Assembly (NCBI GenBank): GCA_049595035.1
Contig: JBMYKD010000028.1
Span: 1 to 18,280, forward strand
Length of the DNA: 18,280 bases
Reading direction: 5' to 3'
Origin: UBA12202 sp049595035
GTDB taxonomy: Bacteria > Pseudomonadota > Alphaproteobacteria > Puniceispirillales > UBA1172
The position numbers were made by a program, and so were the translations under genes. A model generated the notes under the pieces. The model did no database searches. It saw only the letters and a program-made list of their open reading frames with translations, and had not been told where the DNA came from. This document shows positions 1 through 7,736 of the stretch, one piece after another (position 1 is the stretch's first letter; every line of letters begins with the position of its first letter).

Positions 1-52
1 AGAAAAAGATCGCGAAAATGTCATCGCCTATCTCAAAAGCTTTTCTGAATAG
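1..52 (+). CDS. C-terminal end of a probable class I cytochrome c (partial)
   Basis: An open frame enters from the left edge (first full codon at position 2) and stops at TAG 50-52. The visible residues are EKDRENVIAYLKSFSE. A charged stretch followed by a hydrophobic residue, Ala-Tyr-Leu and a short tail is the usual last helix of small c-type cytochromes, where the Tyr-Leu packs on the haem. The CXXCH haem motif would lie outside the window, so the family call rests on sixteen residues. It converges on the efflux permease gene, with 61 bp between stops and no clear hairpin terminator in that gap. Confidence 0.5.
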   Translation, partial: EKDRENVIAYLKSFSE

Positions 53-113
53 GCCATTTTATTTTCCGGAATAGTTTAACCCTATATCCATCGCCTGTTT
101 TTATTGCTGGCAT

Positions 114-3100
114 TCAGGTGGATGCTGATCTTTTGTTATTTTCGATAAAACGGCGAAATACAGATAAGAGGATCGGCACATAAAATAGCGTGGTTATTGT
201 CGACAGGCTTAATCCACTAAAGACAACAACACCAATGCCCCGATAAAGTTCTGACCCTGCCCCGGGAAAAATCACCAGTGGCAATAACCCAAATAATGAT
301 GTCATGGTCGACATGAAAATAGGGCGAATGCGGTTCTGTGTTGCTTCCAGAATAGCTTCCTCAATTGGCATTTTATCTTCGTGGTAATGCAATGATGTCT
401 GTTCGACCATGAGAATGGCATTATTCACAACAATCCCTGTCAGAATAATAAAGCCAAGCATGGTCAGCATATCTAGAGGCTGGCTGATAAATACATTCAA
501 AATAGCCAAACCGATTAGCCCGCCAATGGCAGAAACCGGCACAACCATCAGAATAATCATCGGCATGACAAAGCTACGCAACAAAATAGCCATGACCAGA
601 TAGATCATGAAAATAGCCAGCACAACATTGGCCTGCATGGCCTGCCATGTTTGTGCCAGTTCACTGGCAGCACCGGAAATATTGATATTGGTGTTATCAT
701 TCTGTAATGGTTGCAAAGCCGGAATAATATCAGCCTCGATGATCTGAATGCTGTCTTCAAGGGATAGGGTTTCCGTTGGCCGGATGATAATGGACATGAC
801 TAGCCTGCCGCCAAGACGCTGAATTTCTTCGGGTGCGGTAGTGAATGCGACTTTGGCCAGTTGTGACAACTGAACGATAGAGCCATCTTTTGTTACAATT
901 GGCATGGCTTGCAACTGATCAATGGTAAGCTCACCTGCCTGTTCACCAATAATGTGCAGATCAAGCAAGTCACCGGCATAAGGGATTTGCGTGACCACAT
1001 AACCGTCATTGAACACATCTACATAACTGGCAAAATCCCTGATTGATATGCCTAGCCGCGATAAAGCCAGAACATCAGGCGTGATCGTGATCTGGGCGGC
1101 ATTGTTATTCAGACTAGGAACAACCCTGACCTGATTGCCCTGCTGTCGCGGAAACGCATCCAGTAGTCGCCGGTTCAATTCAATGATGAGGGGTTCAATA
1201 TCCGAAAGGCTATTGCCAAGGACATTGATTTCTATGGAACGTGATCCGCCCACTGATCGCCCAAAAAGGGATGACTGACTAACAAACACCGATGCCCCGG
1301 GAATATCAAGAATGGGCTGCATCAAAATTGGCCGCAATTCATTTACTCTGGTGCTGTCAACCGTTGAACCGCCTGCAAATGCACCACCCCCATAGGCCAC
1401 AAAGAAAAATCGTTCAATGGCTGGTTTATCAGTTTCTTTTGGGTCTGCTTCCCATAATGGGCGCGCGCCTTTTTCCATGGCGCTGGCAATCGTCAGGGTT
1501 TCATCAACCGAATATCCTGGCGGAACAGAAATTCGCCCAAAGACAAAATTCGCGTTACCATCAGGAAGATAATCAAGCTTTGGCATCATCAGCATGATGC
1601 CACCAATAATGATCATAAAGACCACACCAATAAGAATAACGCCCCGACGCGGTGCCTTTATCATCATATTAGCGTGGCGCAATACCACTGCCTTGAACCC
1701 CCGCCCGATGGTATCTATGACAGGAATGGCTATCAGCGTTTCAGGCTTATAACTTTTGCGCTTAAGCATGACAGAGGATAAGGCCGGTATGATTGTCACA
1801 GATACCAGAACCGAAATCATCACCGCCACGGATATCGCAACCCCTATATCACGAAACAATTGCCCCACCGGAAGCTGAAGTATGATGATAGGCAGAAACA
1901 CAACCACTGTTGTCACGGCAGACCCCAGAATAGGGGCCCATACCTGTCGCGCACCATCATAGGATGCCAGATCTGCATTCTGGCCAGATTGCCTTAAACG
2001 GAAAATGTTTTCCAGACTCACAATGGATGCATCAACCACCATCCCCACTGCAAAGGCTAAACCAGCAAGAGAAATGACATTGATAGATAAGCCTAATGCT
2101 GAAATCGCAACAAATGTTCCCACAACCGAAATAGGAATAGCGCAAAAAACGATAAGCGTCGGTAGCAAGCTACGCATAAATAACAACAATATTCCAATAG
2201 CCAGAATGCCGCCAATATATATATTCTGCTGAACCAGTGATATCGCGGATGAGATATAAACCGTTTCATCATAGATAATGCGTAATTTCAGCCCCATCTG
2301 TTTGAGCGTGTTTGCATTAAGATCATCGATTTTCTGTTTTAGCCGCTCCATTGTTTCAACAACATTGGTGCCTTGTTCGCGTGTCAGATTAATAATGATG
2401 GCATTTTCACCATTCAGGCGTCGAAAACTGCTTGCCCGTTCGGGTTTTATTTCAAAACGGGCAATATCAGACAGCCGAATGGGAACGATATTTCCATTTT
2501 CTGTCTGATCAGCACGGACAACGATATATCCGGCATCTTCCAGGGTGAAAGATGGTGATGTAACACGGACAATATAATCTCTTTTCCCTGCTTCAATATT
2601 ACCAACACTGACCTGTGTCGTTGCTGAACGTAAAGCACTGATCACGGTTGTGATATCAAGCCGGTATGCGGCCAGTTTTTCCGGATCAATAATGACCCGC
2701 ATTTCTAATTCATTGCCCCCATATTTGAATACATCAGACACCCCTTCCACTCGTGCCAGAGGATCCATGATATTCGTGGTCAGAAACCGGCCAAGCCCAT
2801 CAAGATCAGCCGCTTCTAGTGTGTCAATGTCATTGGACAATGCTGTCAAAGCCAGTCGGGCAATCGGCGAGTCATCGGAATTGGACGTGCGAACAATCGG
2901 GCTTTTCGCCTCATCAGGTAAACCGGTAATTCCTGATAATTCTGCCAGCAGCAAAGTTAACGCCTTATCCATATCCTGATTAACAGAATAAGTGATGGTG
3001 ACTCTGGCCTGACCGGAATATGATCGGGAAACAATTTTTTCAATTCCGCTTAACGCGCCTAACTCTCTTTCCAGCCGGTTAATTATTTCACGATCAACAT

Positions 3101-3275
3101 CCGCTGGTGATGCCCCGGGCCAACTGACCCTTACCTGCAATACCGGCCGGTCAATATCAGGCGTGAGCTGAATGGGAACTTGCTGTAACGCGGAAAGACC
3201 AAACAGAAAAATCATCAGCATAACAGCAAGAACTGCTGTCAAATGATTAATAGAAAGCCGGATAAGACTGGACAT
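114..3275 (-). CDS. RND-family efflux permease (AcrB/HAE-1-like)
   Basis: This 1053-residue inner-membrane protein has the usual length and duplicated layout of proton-driven RND pumps: a first membrane helix at about residues 12-30, a large periplasmic loop opening with VPIQLTPDIDRPVLQVRVSW, a helix cluster at about 350-500, then the same pattern again to the C terminus. The helix-4 motif GMVVDASIVSLENIF places Asp415 where AcrB has Asp407, but Ala416 where AcrB has Asp408. The helix-10 motif GIVVNNAILMVEQ places Asn951 at the AcrB Lys940 position. The proton-relay residues therefore differ from classical AcrB, although Asn at these sites is common in other COG0841 branches. The adaptor gene lies 15 bp upstream on the same strand, so the two are almost certainly one operon. 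No TolC-like channel gene is in the window. The substrate cannot be told from sequence. Confidence 0.95.
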   Translation of the reverse strand: MSSLIRLSINHLTAVLAVMLMIFLFGLSALQQVPIQLTPDIDRPVLQVRVSWPGASPADVDREIINRLERELGALSGIEKIVSRSYSGQARVTITYSVNQDMDKALTLLLAELSGITGLPDEAKSPIVRTSNSDDSPIARLALTALSNDIDTLEAADLDGLGRFLTTNIMDPLARVEGVSDVFKYGGNELEMRVIIDPEKLAAYRLDITTVISALRSATTQVSVGNIEAGKRDYIVRVTSPSFTLEDAGYIVVRADQTENGNIVPIRLSDIARFEIKPERASSFRRLNGENAIIINLTREQGTNVVETMERLKQKIDDLNANTLKQMGLKLRIIYDETVYISSAISLVQQNIYIGGILAIGILLLFMRSLLPTLIVFCAIPISVVGTFVAISALGLSINVISLAGLAFAVGMVVDASIVSLENIFRLRQSGQNADLASYDGARQVWAPILGSAVTTVVVFLPIIILQLPVGQLFRDIGVAISVAVMISVLVSVTIIPALSSVMLKRKSYKPETLIAIPVIDTIGRGFKAVVLRHANMMIKAPRRGVILIGVVFMIIIGGIMLMMPKLDYLPDGNANFVFGRISVPPGYSVDETLTIASAMEKGARPLWEADPKETDKPAIERFFFVAYGGGAFAGGSTVDSTRVNELRPILMQPILDIPGASVFVSQSSLFGRSVGGSRSIEINVLGNSLSDIEPLIIELNRRLLDAFPRQQGNQVRVVPSLNNNAAQITITPDVLALSRLGISIRDFASYVDVFNDGYVVTQIPYAGDLLDLHIIGEQAGELTIDQLQAMPIVTKDGSIVQLSQLAKVAFTTAPEEIQRLGGRLVMSIIIRPTETLSLEDSIQIIEADIIPALQPLQNDNTNINISGAASELAQTWQAMQANVVLAIFMIYLVMAILLRSFVMPMIILMVVPVSAIGGLIGLAILNVFISQPLDMLTMLGFIILTGIVVNNAILMVEQTSLHYHEDKMPIEEAILEATQNRIRPIFMSTMTSLFGLLPLVIFPGAGSELYRGIGVVVFSGLSLSTITTLFYVPILLSVFRRFIENNKRSAST

Positions 3276-3290
3276 ATCAGATGCTCATCA

Positions 3291-4487
3291 TCATGGCTGA
3301 ATAACCGTGACAGCCATACCGTCACGCAACCCTTCATTGCCTTTTGTGACGACGTGATCACCTGTATTAAGCCCGCCTGTTATCACAATTCTGTCGGCAA
3401 TCGTCTCACCAATGGTGATATTCCGGCGGAATACCTTATCTTCGGTAACGATAAATACAAACACGCCATCTGCATATGGAATGATTGCATCTGACGGGAT
3501 TGTCATCACCGGTTGTTGATCAGATAAAGGAATATTCAGCTTTACCCGTGCCTGATCTGCCATCATCGCCGGTGTTATATCAGACTTAATCGTGAACCGA
3601 ACTGGTCTGGTTCCGGTTTTCTGATTTTCTTCCGGAATCTCACTACGCAACACTGCCATCAGTGTTTCACCAGAAGCATCATAGCCTGATATTGTTTTGA
3701 CCTGCCTTAAAAACGATAGCAAGGCAACCGGAATATCAACTTCGATTTCATAGCTTTGATCAGAACGTATCTGGGCAATCATCTCACCTTTTTGAAAATA
3801 GCGTGCGTCTAACGCTACCAGACTGACCAACTGGCCTGACGCCGGAGCAATCAGTCTTGCCGAAGCAATATCTGCTCTGGCATCTGCCATTTCAACAGCA
3901 ATCATTTCTGATTTGATTTGCGCTTGTATCAAATCGCTTTCTAGTCTGGCCATGGTTTTCTGGGCATTAACTTCAGCCTGTTTTGCCTGAAGATGTGCTC
4001 GCACCGCTTCATCCAGACGATCTTTCGGTATCACGTTTTCTGCCGCCAATTCTGTCAGCCGGTCAAGTCTGGCTTTCTGCAATCCCGTCTGTTCTCTGGC
4101 CAGATCAAGAAGAGTGCGTTCAAAATCAAGTGCCGTACGGGTTTGGAAAATGAGCTGATCTGTTTCTGTTTTCTGCAACAATAACCGGTCTAATGTCATC
4201 ACCATTTTTACCGTATCCTGCTCGGCGATCAGATCACCCTTTTCTACCATATCCCCTTCACGCCATGATGCCAGTTTCACCACCCCCGCCATGGCGGTAA
4301 CAATGGCCAGATCATGGCTTGCCACAATCCGTCCATCTATCGTGTTCTGGGGTAATAATGCCGCTGATTTCACCTCGGCAATTTCAACCTTAGGGGCAGA
4401 CTGGCCATATTGCGCCCAAACAGGCGAATGGAATAAAACACCTAGCGCAACATAGATGATAAAGTTACGAAACATATGACGGGTCAT
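3291..4487 (-). CDS. RND efflux periplasmic adaptor subunit (membrane fusion protein)
   Basis: This 398-residue protein is an HlyD/AcrA-type adaptor linking the RND permease to an outer-membrane channel. The N terminus carries a signal peptide, with a hydrophobic core FIIYVALGVLF and a likely cut after SPVWA (residue 25). There is no lipobox Cys, so it is probably not a lipoprotein. A first lipoyl/barrel half (about 45-85; GRIVASHDLAIVTAMAGVV) leads into a long Leu/Ala/Glu-rich helical hairpin (about 90-205). The second lipoyl half follows (ARLIAPASGQLVSLVALDAR), then a beta-barrel domain and a C-terminal membrane-proximal domain. The order adaptor then permease with a 15-bp gap is standard for this pump class. 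No strong ribosome site precedes the ATG; a second Met at residue 5 is an alternative start. Confidence 0.93.
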   Translation of the reverse strand: MTRHMFRNFIIYVALGVLFHSPVWAQYGQSAPKVEIAEVKSAALLPQNTIDGRIVASHDLAIVTAMAGVVKLASWREGDMVEKGDLIAEQDTVKMVMTLDRLLLQKTETDQLIFQTRTALDFERTLLDLAREQTGLQKARLDRLTELAAENVIPKDRLDEAVRAHLQAKQAEVNAQKTMARLESDLIQAQIKSEMIAVEMADARADIASARLIAPASGQLVSLVALDARYFQKGEMIAQIRSDQSYEIEVDIPVALLSFLRQVKTISGYDASGETLMAVLRSEIPEENQKTGTRPVRFTIKSDITPAMMADQARVKLNIPLSDQQPVMTIPSDAIIPYADGVFVFIVTEDKVFRRNITIGETIADRIVITGGLNTGDHVVTKGNEGLRDGMAVTVIQP

Positions 4488-4568
4488 TATTCAGGCACCG
4501 ATAAAGTCAGAGCATATCTTATATCAAGATTAGCATGTGTATTTCATATAGGGGTAATTATACTCACT

Positions 4569-5183
4569 TCAATCAATATAATAATGAACGGCACGAACAA
4601 TCATATCTTCACCATTTATGGGCACCATATCCTGCGGACATGTTGACATAACAACAATCACATCATGATGGGCACGAAGCCGGACAATATCTTCTGGTTT
4701 TGATAATGGCGGGCAGAATGCGGTCGCCCCGTCGCTAGTGAAAGGAATATTCATCCATAGATTAAGTGGCGAGGGGGTTTCCGGTGCAATCAATCCTATT
4801 TCTGTCATAGCGGCGGCCAGATTATCCGTGCAATTATCATGATATTCCGTGCAGCCAAGCATCTGATAGCGATAGATATCACAAGCCGCCAGAAGGGTAT
4901 CATGCCGCCCCGGTGATGTGTCTTCTTCCAGTGTTAGAATAGGACGGCGGCGATTACTATATAGAGGTGTTCCAACAGATGGGAAAACCGACTGCGTCAC
5001 ACTACGCTGATGTTCCATTGACATGAATTCTGTCAAATCATCACGCATAAAGCACCATGTATCAACCACTTGCGTGCCATATGTATTGATAATAGTAATG
5101 CTTTCGCCTGCCTTGACATGAGCGGCTTTACCCTGACGGGCAGGAACGGTTTCCAAGACGCGGTCTGATGATTTTGCTGACAT
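4569..5183 (-). CDS. DUF1989 / urea carboxylase-associated family protein
   Basis: This 204-residue soluble protein belongs to the DUF1989 family, often named urea carboxylase-associated protein. Family-typical blocks are DTWCFM (42-47), SMEHQRS (55-61), the SPGRHDTLLAACD block (His94, Asp95, Cys101), CTEYHDNC (His115, Cys118) and LNLWMNIP. The conserved His/Cys set suggests a metal or nucleophilic site. Some paired DUF1989 proteins act as carboxyguanidine deiminase in guanidine use; this is a lone copy, and no urea carboxylase or allophanate hydrolase is in the window, so its substrate is open. The start is fixed by AGGAGGA at 5191-5197, seven bases before the ATG. It lies 56 bp after the LysR stop and may share its transcript. 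The ureohydrolase at 16452-17426 is a possible functional partner that would release urea or handle guanidino compounds. Confidence 0.85.
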   Translation of the reverse strand: MSAKSSDRVLETVPARQGKAAHVKAGESITIINTYGTQVVDTWCFMRDDLTEFMSMEHQRSVTQSVFPSVGTPLYSNRRRPILTLEEDTSPGRHDTLLAACDIYRYQMLGCTEYHDNCTDNLAAAMTEIGLIAPETPSPLNLWMNIPFTSDGATAFCPPLSKPEDIVRLRAHHDVIVVMSTCPQDMVPINGEDMIVRAVHYYID

Positions 5184-5190
5184 GATATAT

Positions 5191-5197
5191 TCCTCCT
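5191..5197 (-). promoter_or_regulatory. Strong ribosome binding site for the DUF1989 gene
   Basis: AGGAGGA on the minus strand sits seven bases before the ATG at 5183. The 13-base leader AGGAGGAATATAT also precedes the FAD dehydrogenase start at 13724. Confidence 0.8.
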
Positions 5198-5204
5198 CAA
5201 TATG

Positions 5205-5212
5205 TTGATCAA
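5205..5212. promoter_or_regulatory. Small palindrome TTGATCAA between lysR and the DUF1989 gene
   Basis: A perfect 8-bp palindrome lies 22 bp upstream of the DUF1989 start, in the 56-bp gap after the LysR stop codon. It could be a protein site, but a palindrome this short and AT-rich is only weakly informative. No terminator hairpin is visible in the gap, so read-through from the regulator gene is possible. Confidence 0.25.
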
Positions 5213-5239
5213 ATATTAGAACATGATGCTTATGCGTTG

Positions 5240-6124
5240 TTATGATTTATCCAGAAAATGTGCCATCATTGCATCTTTCCTGCTTACTATTTTATCCAAA
5301 AACTGGCGTGCCAGAGAGGCAAGCATATCTGATGATTGTCCCGTTTCATGCCATGCCAGATAGATGCGACGGGTAAAACGGGGCGCATCCTTCATCAGGA
5401 ACAGTTGCTTATTTTTATATTCATCCATGATTAATCCCGCAGGCAGGTAACAACTGCCGCCATTGGCCAGCAGAAATTCTTTAGCCCATAGCCCGGAACC
5501 AAAACTGATACGGGCGATATCAGCATCCGCAAACGCGGCAATATGATCTCTCGCAAAATCAACCCCATGATCAACATAGATATATCCCTCATCAAATCGC
5601 ACCGGCCGGTCAGGTCTATCACCAACCAGATACAATTCTTCTTCAATAAATTCGGTAGCATAGTCCTGACTGGCAGGGAAAATAGAGGTGCTGATGGCTA
5701 TATCAACAACCCCATTTTCTAGCCAGCCCTGCAAATCCTGATGTAAGCCCGGCCATGAATTAAGAGCCGTTTTTGCCGTGTACTGTCGAACCAGATCAAC
5801 CAGTTCCTGTCCGTATTGCGGCCATAGATCAGGCAGGCATCCCATATGGTATATGCCAGCCATTCCCGGCGGTAGCGCGGTTTCTGCCTGTGCCTGTTGC
5901 CATAAAGCCAGAATAACCTCTGCATAACGTTTGAGTTTAATGCCTGATGCTGTAAGGCTGGCTCCGGTTTTATTTCGCTGTACTAGTTTTTGTCCCAGAC
6001 TGCTTTCAAGGCTTTGCAGGCGCGCCGTAACCGTTGACTGTGTGACATTGAGCCGTTCTGCAGCACGGACCAGGCTTCCGGTTTCAATAATGGCAAGTAA
6101 TGTTTTTAGCGCAACAAGATTCAT
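5240..6124 (-). CDS. LysR-family transcriptional regulator (divergent to the aldehyde dehydrogenase operon)
   Basis: This 294-residue protein has a standard LysR N-terminal winged helix-turn-helix (about residues 1-60: LKTLLAIIETGSLVRAAERL, then VTQSTVTARLQSLE and a LTASG wing), followed by a periplasmic-binding-like effector domain. Length and order are normal for the family. It is transcribed away from the aldehyde dehydrogenase gene, with about 100 bp between the two start codons, the classic arrangement for a LysR protein controlling the divergent operon and itself. The DUF1989 gene follows on the same strand after 56 bp and may be co-transcribed. The effector cannot be read from sequence, but an intermediate of the divergent pathway is the obvious guess. 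Confidence 0.92.
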   Translation of the reverse strand: MNLVALKTLLAIIETGSLVRAAERLNVTQSTVTARLQSLESSLGQKLVQRNKTGASLTASGIKLKRYAEVILALWQQAQAETALPPGMAGIYHMGCLPDLWPQYGQELVDLVRQYTAKTALNSWPGLHQDLQGWLENGVVDIAISTSIFPASQDYATEFIEEELYLVGDRPDRPVRFDEGYIYVDHGVDFARDHIAAFADADIARISFGSGLWAKEFLLANGGSCYLPAGLIMDEYKNKQLFLMKDAPRFTRRIYLAWHETGQSSDMLASLARQFLDKIVSRKDAMMAHFLDKS

Positions 6125-6155
6125 ATCAGGATCATTTCATCATTCGGTTATTTCG

Positions 6156-6175
6156 ATAATTATTATCATAATTAT
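6156..6175. promoter_or_regulatory. Candidate LysR operator in the divergent region: two ATAATTAT palindromes 12 bp apart
   Basis: The self-complementary octamer ATAATTAT occurs at 6156-6163 and 6168-6175, separated by TATC, giving a 20-bp dyad-like element between the divergent LysR and aldehyde dehydrogenase genes. The 12-bp centre spacing is near one helical turn, as expected for side-by-side binding by a dimer or tetramer. The region is very AT-rich, so part of this may be promoter sequence or chance. Confidence 0.4.
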
Positions 6176-6214
6176 TCTATTGTCTAATAGTAAATTTTCT
6201 GGAAAATATGAATT

Positions 6215-6221
6215 GGGAGGA
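6215..6221 (+). promoter_or_regulatory. Ribosome binding site that fixes the aldehyde dehydrogenase start at 6226
   Basis: GGGAGGA ends four bases before the ATG at 6226. The in-frame ATG at 6208 lies upstream of this site and has only a poor GGAA before it, so the shorter protein starting MTTQIPEY is preferred. Confidence 0.75.
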
Positions 6222-6225
6222 TTTC

Positions 6226-7710
6226 ATGACAACACAGATTCCAGAATATGCCATGCTTATTGATGGCGATTGGGTGCCGGCATCCGATGGCCAGTTTTTT
6301 GATAGCATCAATCCGGCAACAGGTGATGTATGGGCTCGCATACCTGCGGCAACTGCTGCTGATGTGGATCGCGCCGTTGAAGCAGCGCATGATGCCTTTA
6401 CCAATGGGCCATGGTCACGCATGACCCCGACAGAACGCGGGCATTGTCTGCGTCGTCTGGGTGATCTGCTTGCTGATAAATCGGAAGAATTTGGCCGTAT
6501 AGAAGCCATTGATACAGGTAAATTGTTTAAGGAAACGCGCTGGCAGGCAAAATATATCGCCGAGTTTTTTCATTTTTATGCTGGTGCTGCTGATAAAATC
6601 CACGGAGAAACGTTGCCGATTGATAAACCGGATATGTTTGTATTTACGAAAAGAGAACCGCTTGGCGTGATCGCGGCGGTTGTTCCATGGAATTCCCAAC
6701 TGTTTCTGGCGGCTGTCAAAATCGGCCCTGCTTTGGCGGCAGGCAATACCATTGTGCTGAAAGCATCCGAACATGCATCTGTTGCCATGCTTGCTTTTGG
6801 TAAACTTATTGCCGAAGCAGGCATTCCTGATGGTGTGGTAAATATTGTCACCGGCTTTGGTGATCCATGCGGCAAAAACCTGACCACACATCCGAAAGTA
6901 GCACGCATCAGCTTTACTGGTGGGCCTGAATCTGCCAAACACATTATTCATAATTCTGCTGAAAACTTTGCCGAAGTTTCACTGGAACTTGGCGGCAAAT
7001 CCCCCTTTATCTGTTTTGATGATGCTGATCTGGATAGTGCCGTTAATGGTGCGGTTTCAGGAATTTTTGCCGCAAGCGGACAAAGCTGTGTCGCCGGGTC
7101 ACGGTTATATCTGCATGACGATATTGCTGATGCGTTTCTGGCACGCATGAAAGCTGTTGCCGAACAGGTTCAGATAGGTGATCCATTAGCCGAGGCGACC
7201 GAGATCGGGCCATTATGCACAACAGCACAATTGGAAAATTGCCGCCGTGAAGTCGCCTTTGCTATCGAAGAAGGCGCCACGTTGGTGACGGGGGGAAAAT
7301 CACCTGATGGGCTAGCTGGACAGTATTTCGAGCCGACCATACTGGATTGCCCACGTCAGGATTTGCGGGTTGTTGACACCGAATTATTTGGGCCAGTCGT
7401 TGCGGCCATACGGTTCAAGACAGAAGACGAGGTGATCAATCTGGCTAATGATACCAAACATGGATTAGCGGCTGGTATTTTCACGCGTGATGGCGCAAGG
7501 GCTATGCGCATGTCCGATGCTATCAAGGCAGGTATTGTCTGGGTCAATACCTATCGCGCTATATCACCTATTGCCGAGTTCGGGGGAATGAAGCATTCCG
7601 GTTACGGCAGAGAAAGCGGCTTTCAGGCCGTTTACGATTACACCAGACCAAAAACGGTATGGATCAATACATCATCTGAACCACTGGGTAGCCAGTTTGT
7701 AGCAAGATAA
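6226..7710 (+). CDS. NAD(P)-dependent aldehyde dehydrogenase, possibly TgnC-like
   Basis: This 494-residue soluble enzyme (numbered from the ATG at 6226) is a full-length member of the ALDH superfamily. Visible motifs are the PWN oxyanion Asn (about 156), the FTGG nucleotide-binding turn (about 230-233), the catalytic Glu in LELGGKSP (254) and the nucleophile Cys in SGQSCVAGS (288). The C terminus has the usual EFGGMKHSGYGRE block. It heads a four-gene operon; the next gene starts 26 bp later with its own GGGAGGA site. By company (luciferase-like monooxygenase, alpha/beta hydrolase) it corresponds to TgnC of trigonelline breakdown, which oxidises the ring-opened aldehyde or hydroxylactone to a dicarboxylate. 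Betaine-aldehyde dehydrogenase or another semialdehyde dehydrogenase cannot be excluded from sequence alone. An alternative start at 6208 would add six residues. Confidence 0.92.
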   Translation: MTTQIPEYAMLIDGDWVPASDGQFFDSINPATGDVWARIPAATAADVDRAVEAAHDAFTNGPWSRMTPTERGHCLRRLGDLLADKSEEFGRIEAIDTGKLFKETRWQAKYIAEFFHFYAGAADKIHGETLPIDKPDMFVFTKREPLGVIAAVVPWNSQLFLAAVKIGPALAAGNTIVLKASEHASVAMLAFGKLIAEAGIPDGVVNIVTGFGDPCGKNLTTHPKVARISFTGGPESAKHIIHNSAENFAEVSLELGGKSPFICFDDADLDSAVNGAVSGIFAASGQSCVAGSRLYLHDDIADAFLARMKAVAEQVQIGDPLAEATEIGPLCTTAQLENCRREVAFAIEEGATLVTGGKSPDGLAGQYFEPTILDCPRQDLRVVDTELFGPVVAAIRFKTEDEVINLANDTKHGLAAGIFTRDGARAMRMSDAIKAGIVWVNTYRAISPIAEFGGMKHSGYGRESGFQAVYDYTRPKTVWINTSSEPLGSQFVAR

Positions 7711-7736
7711 GACGTTAATTTAAGGGAGGATATAAG

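Noticed and set aside
53..113. Terminator between the cytochrome fragment and the RND gene
   Set aside because: Only the short palindrome TTCCGGAA is present, with no GC-rich stem followed by a T-run.
2650..2979. Long open frame on the plus strand inside the RND gene
   Set aside because: It is antisense to a clearly conserved permease region, has no ribosome site and its composition is that of a shadow frame.
6208..6225. ATG at 6208 as start of the aldehyde dehydrogenase
   Set aside because: The strong GGGAGGA site lies downstream of it and serves the ATG at 6226.
6415..6951. 178-codon open frame antisense to the aldehyde dehydrogenase
   Set aside because: It overlaps conserved ALDH catalytic sequence, shows no recognisable motif and has no ribosome site.
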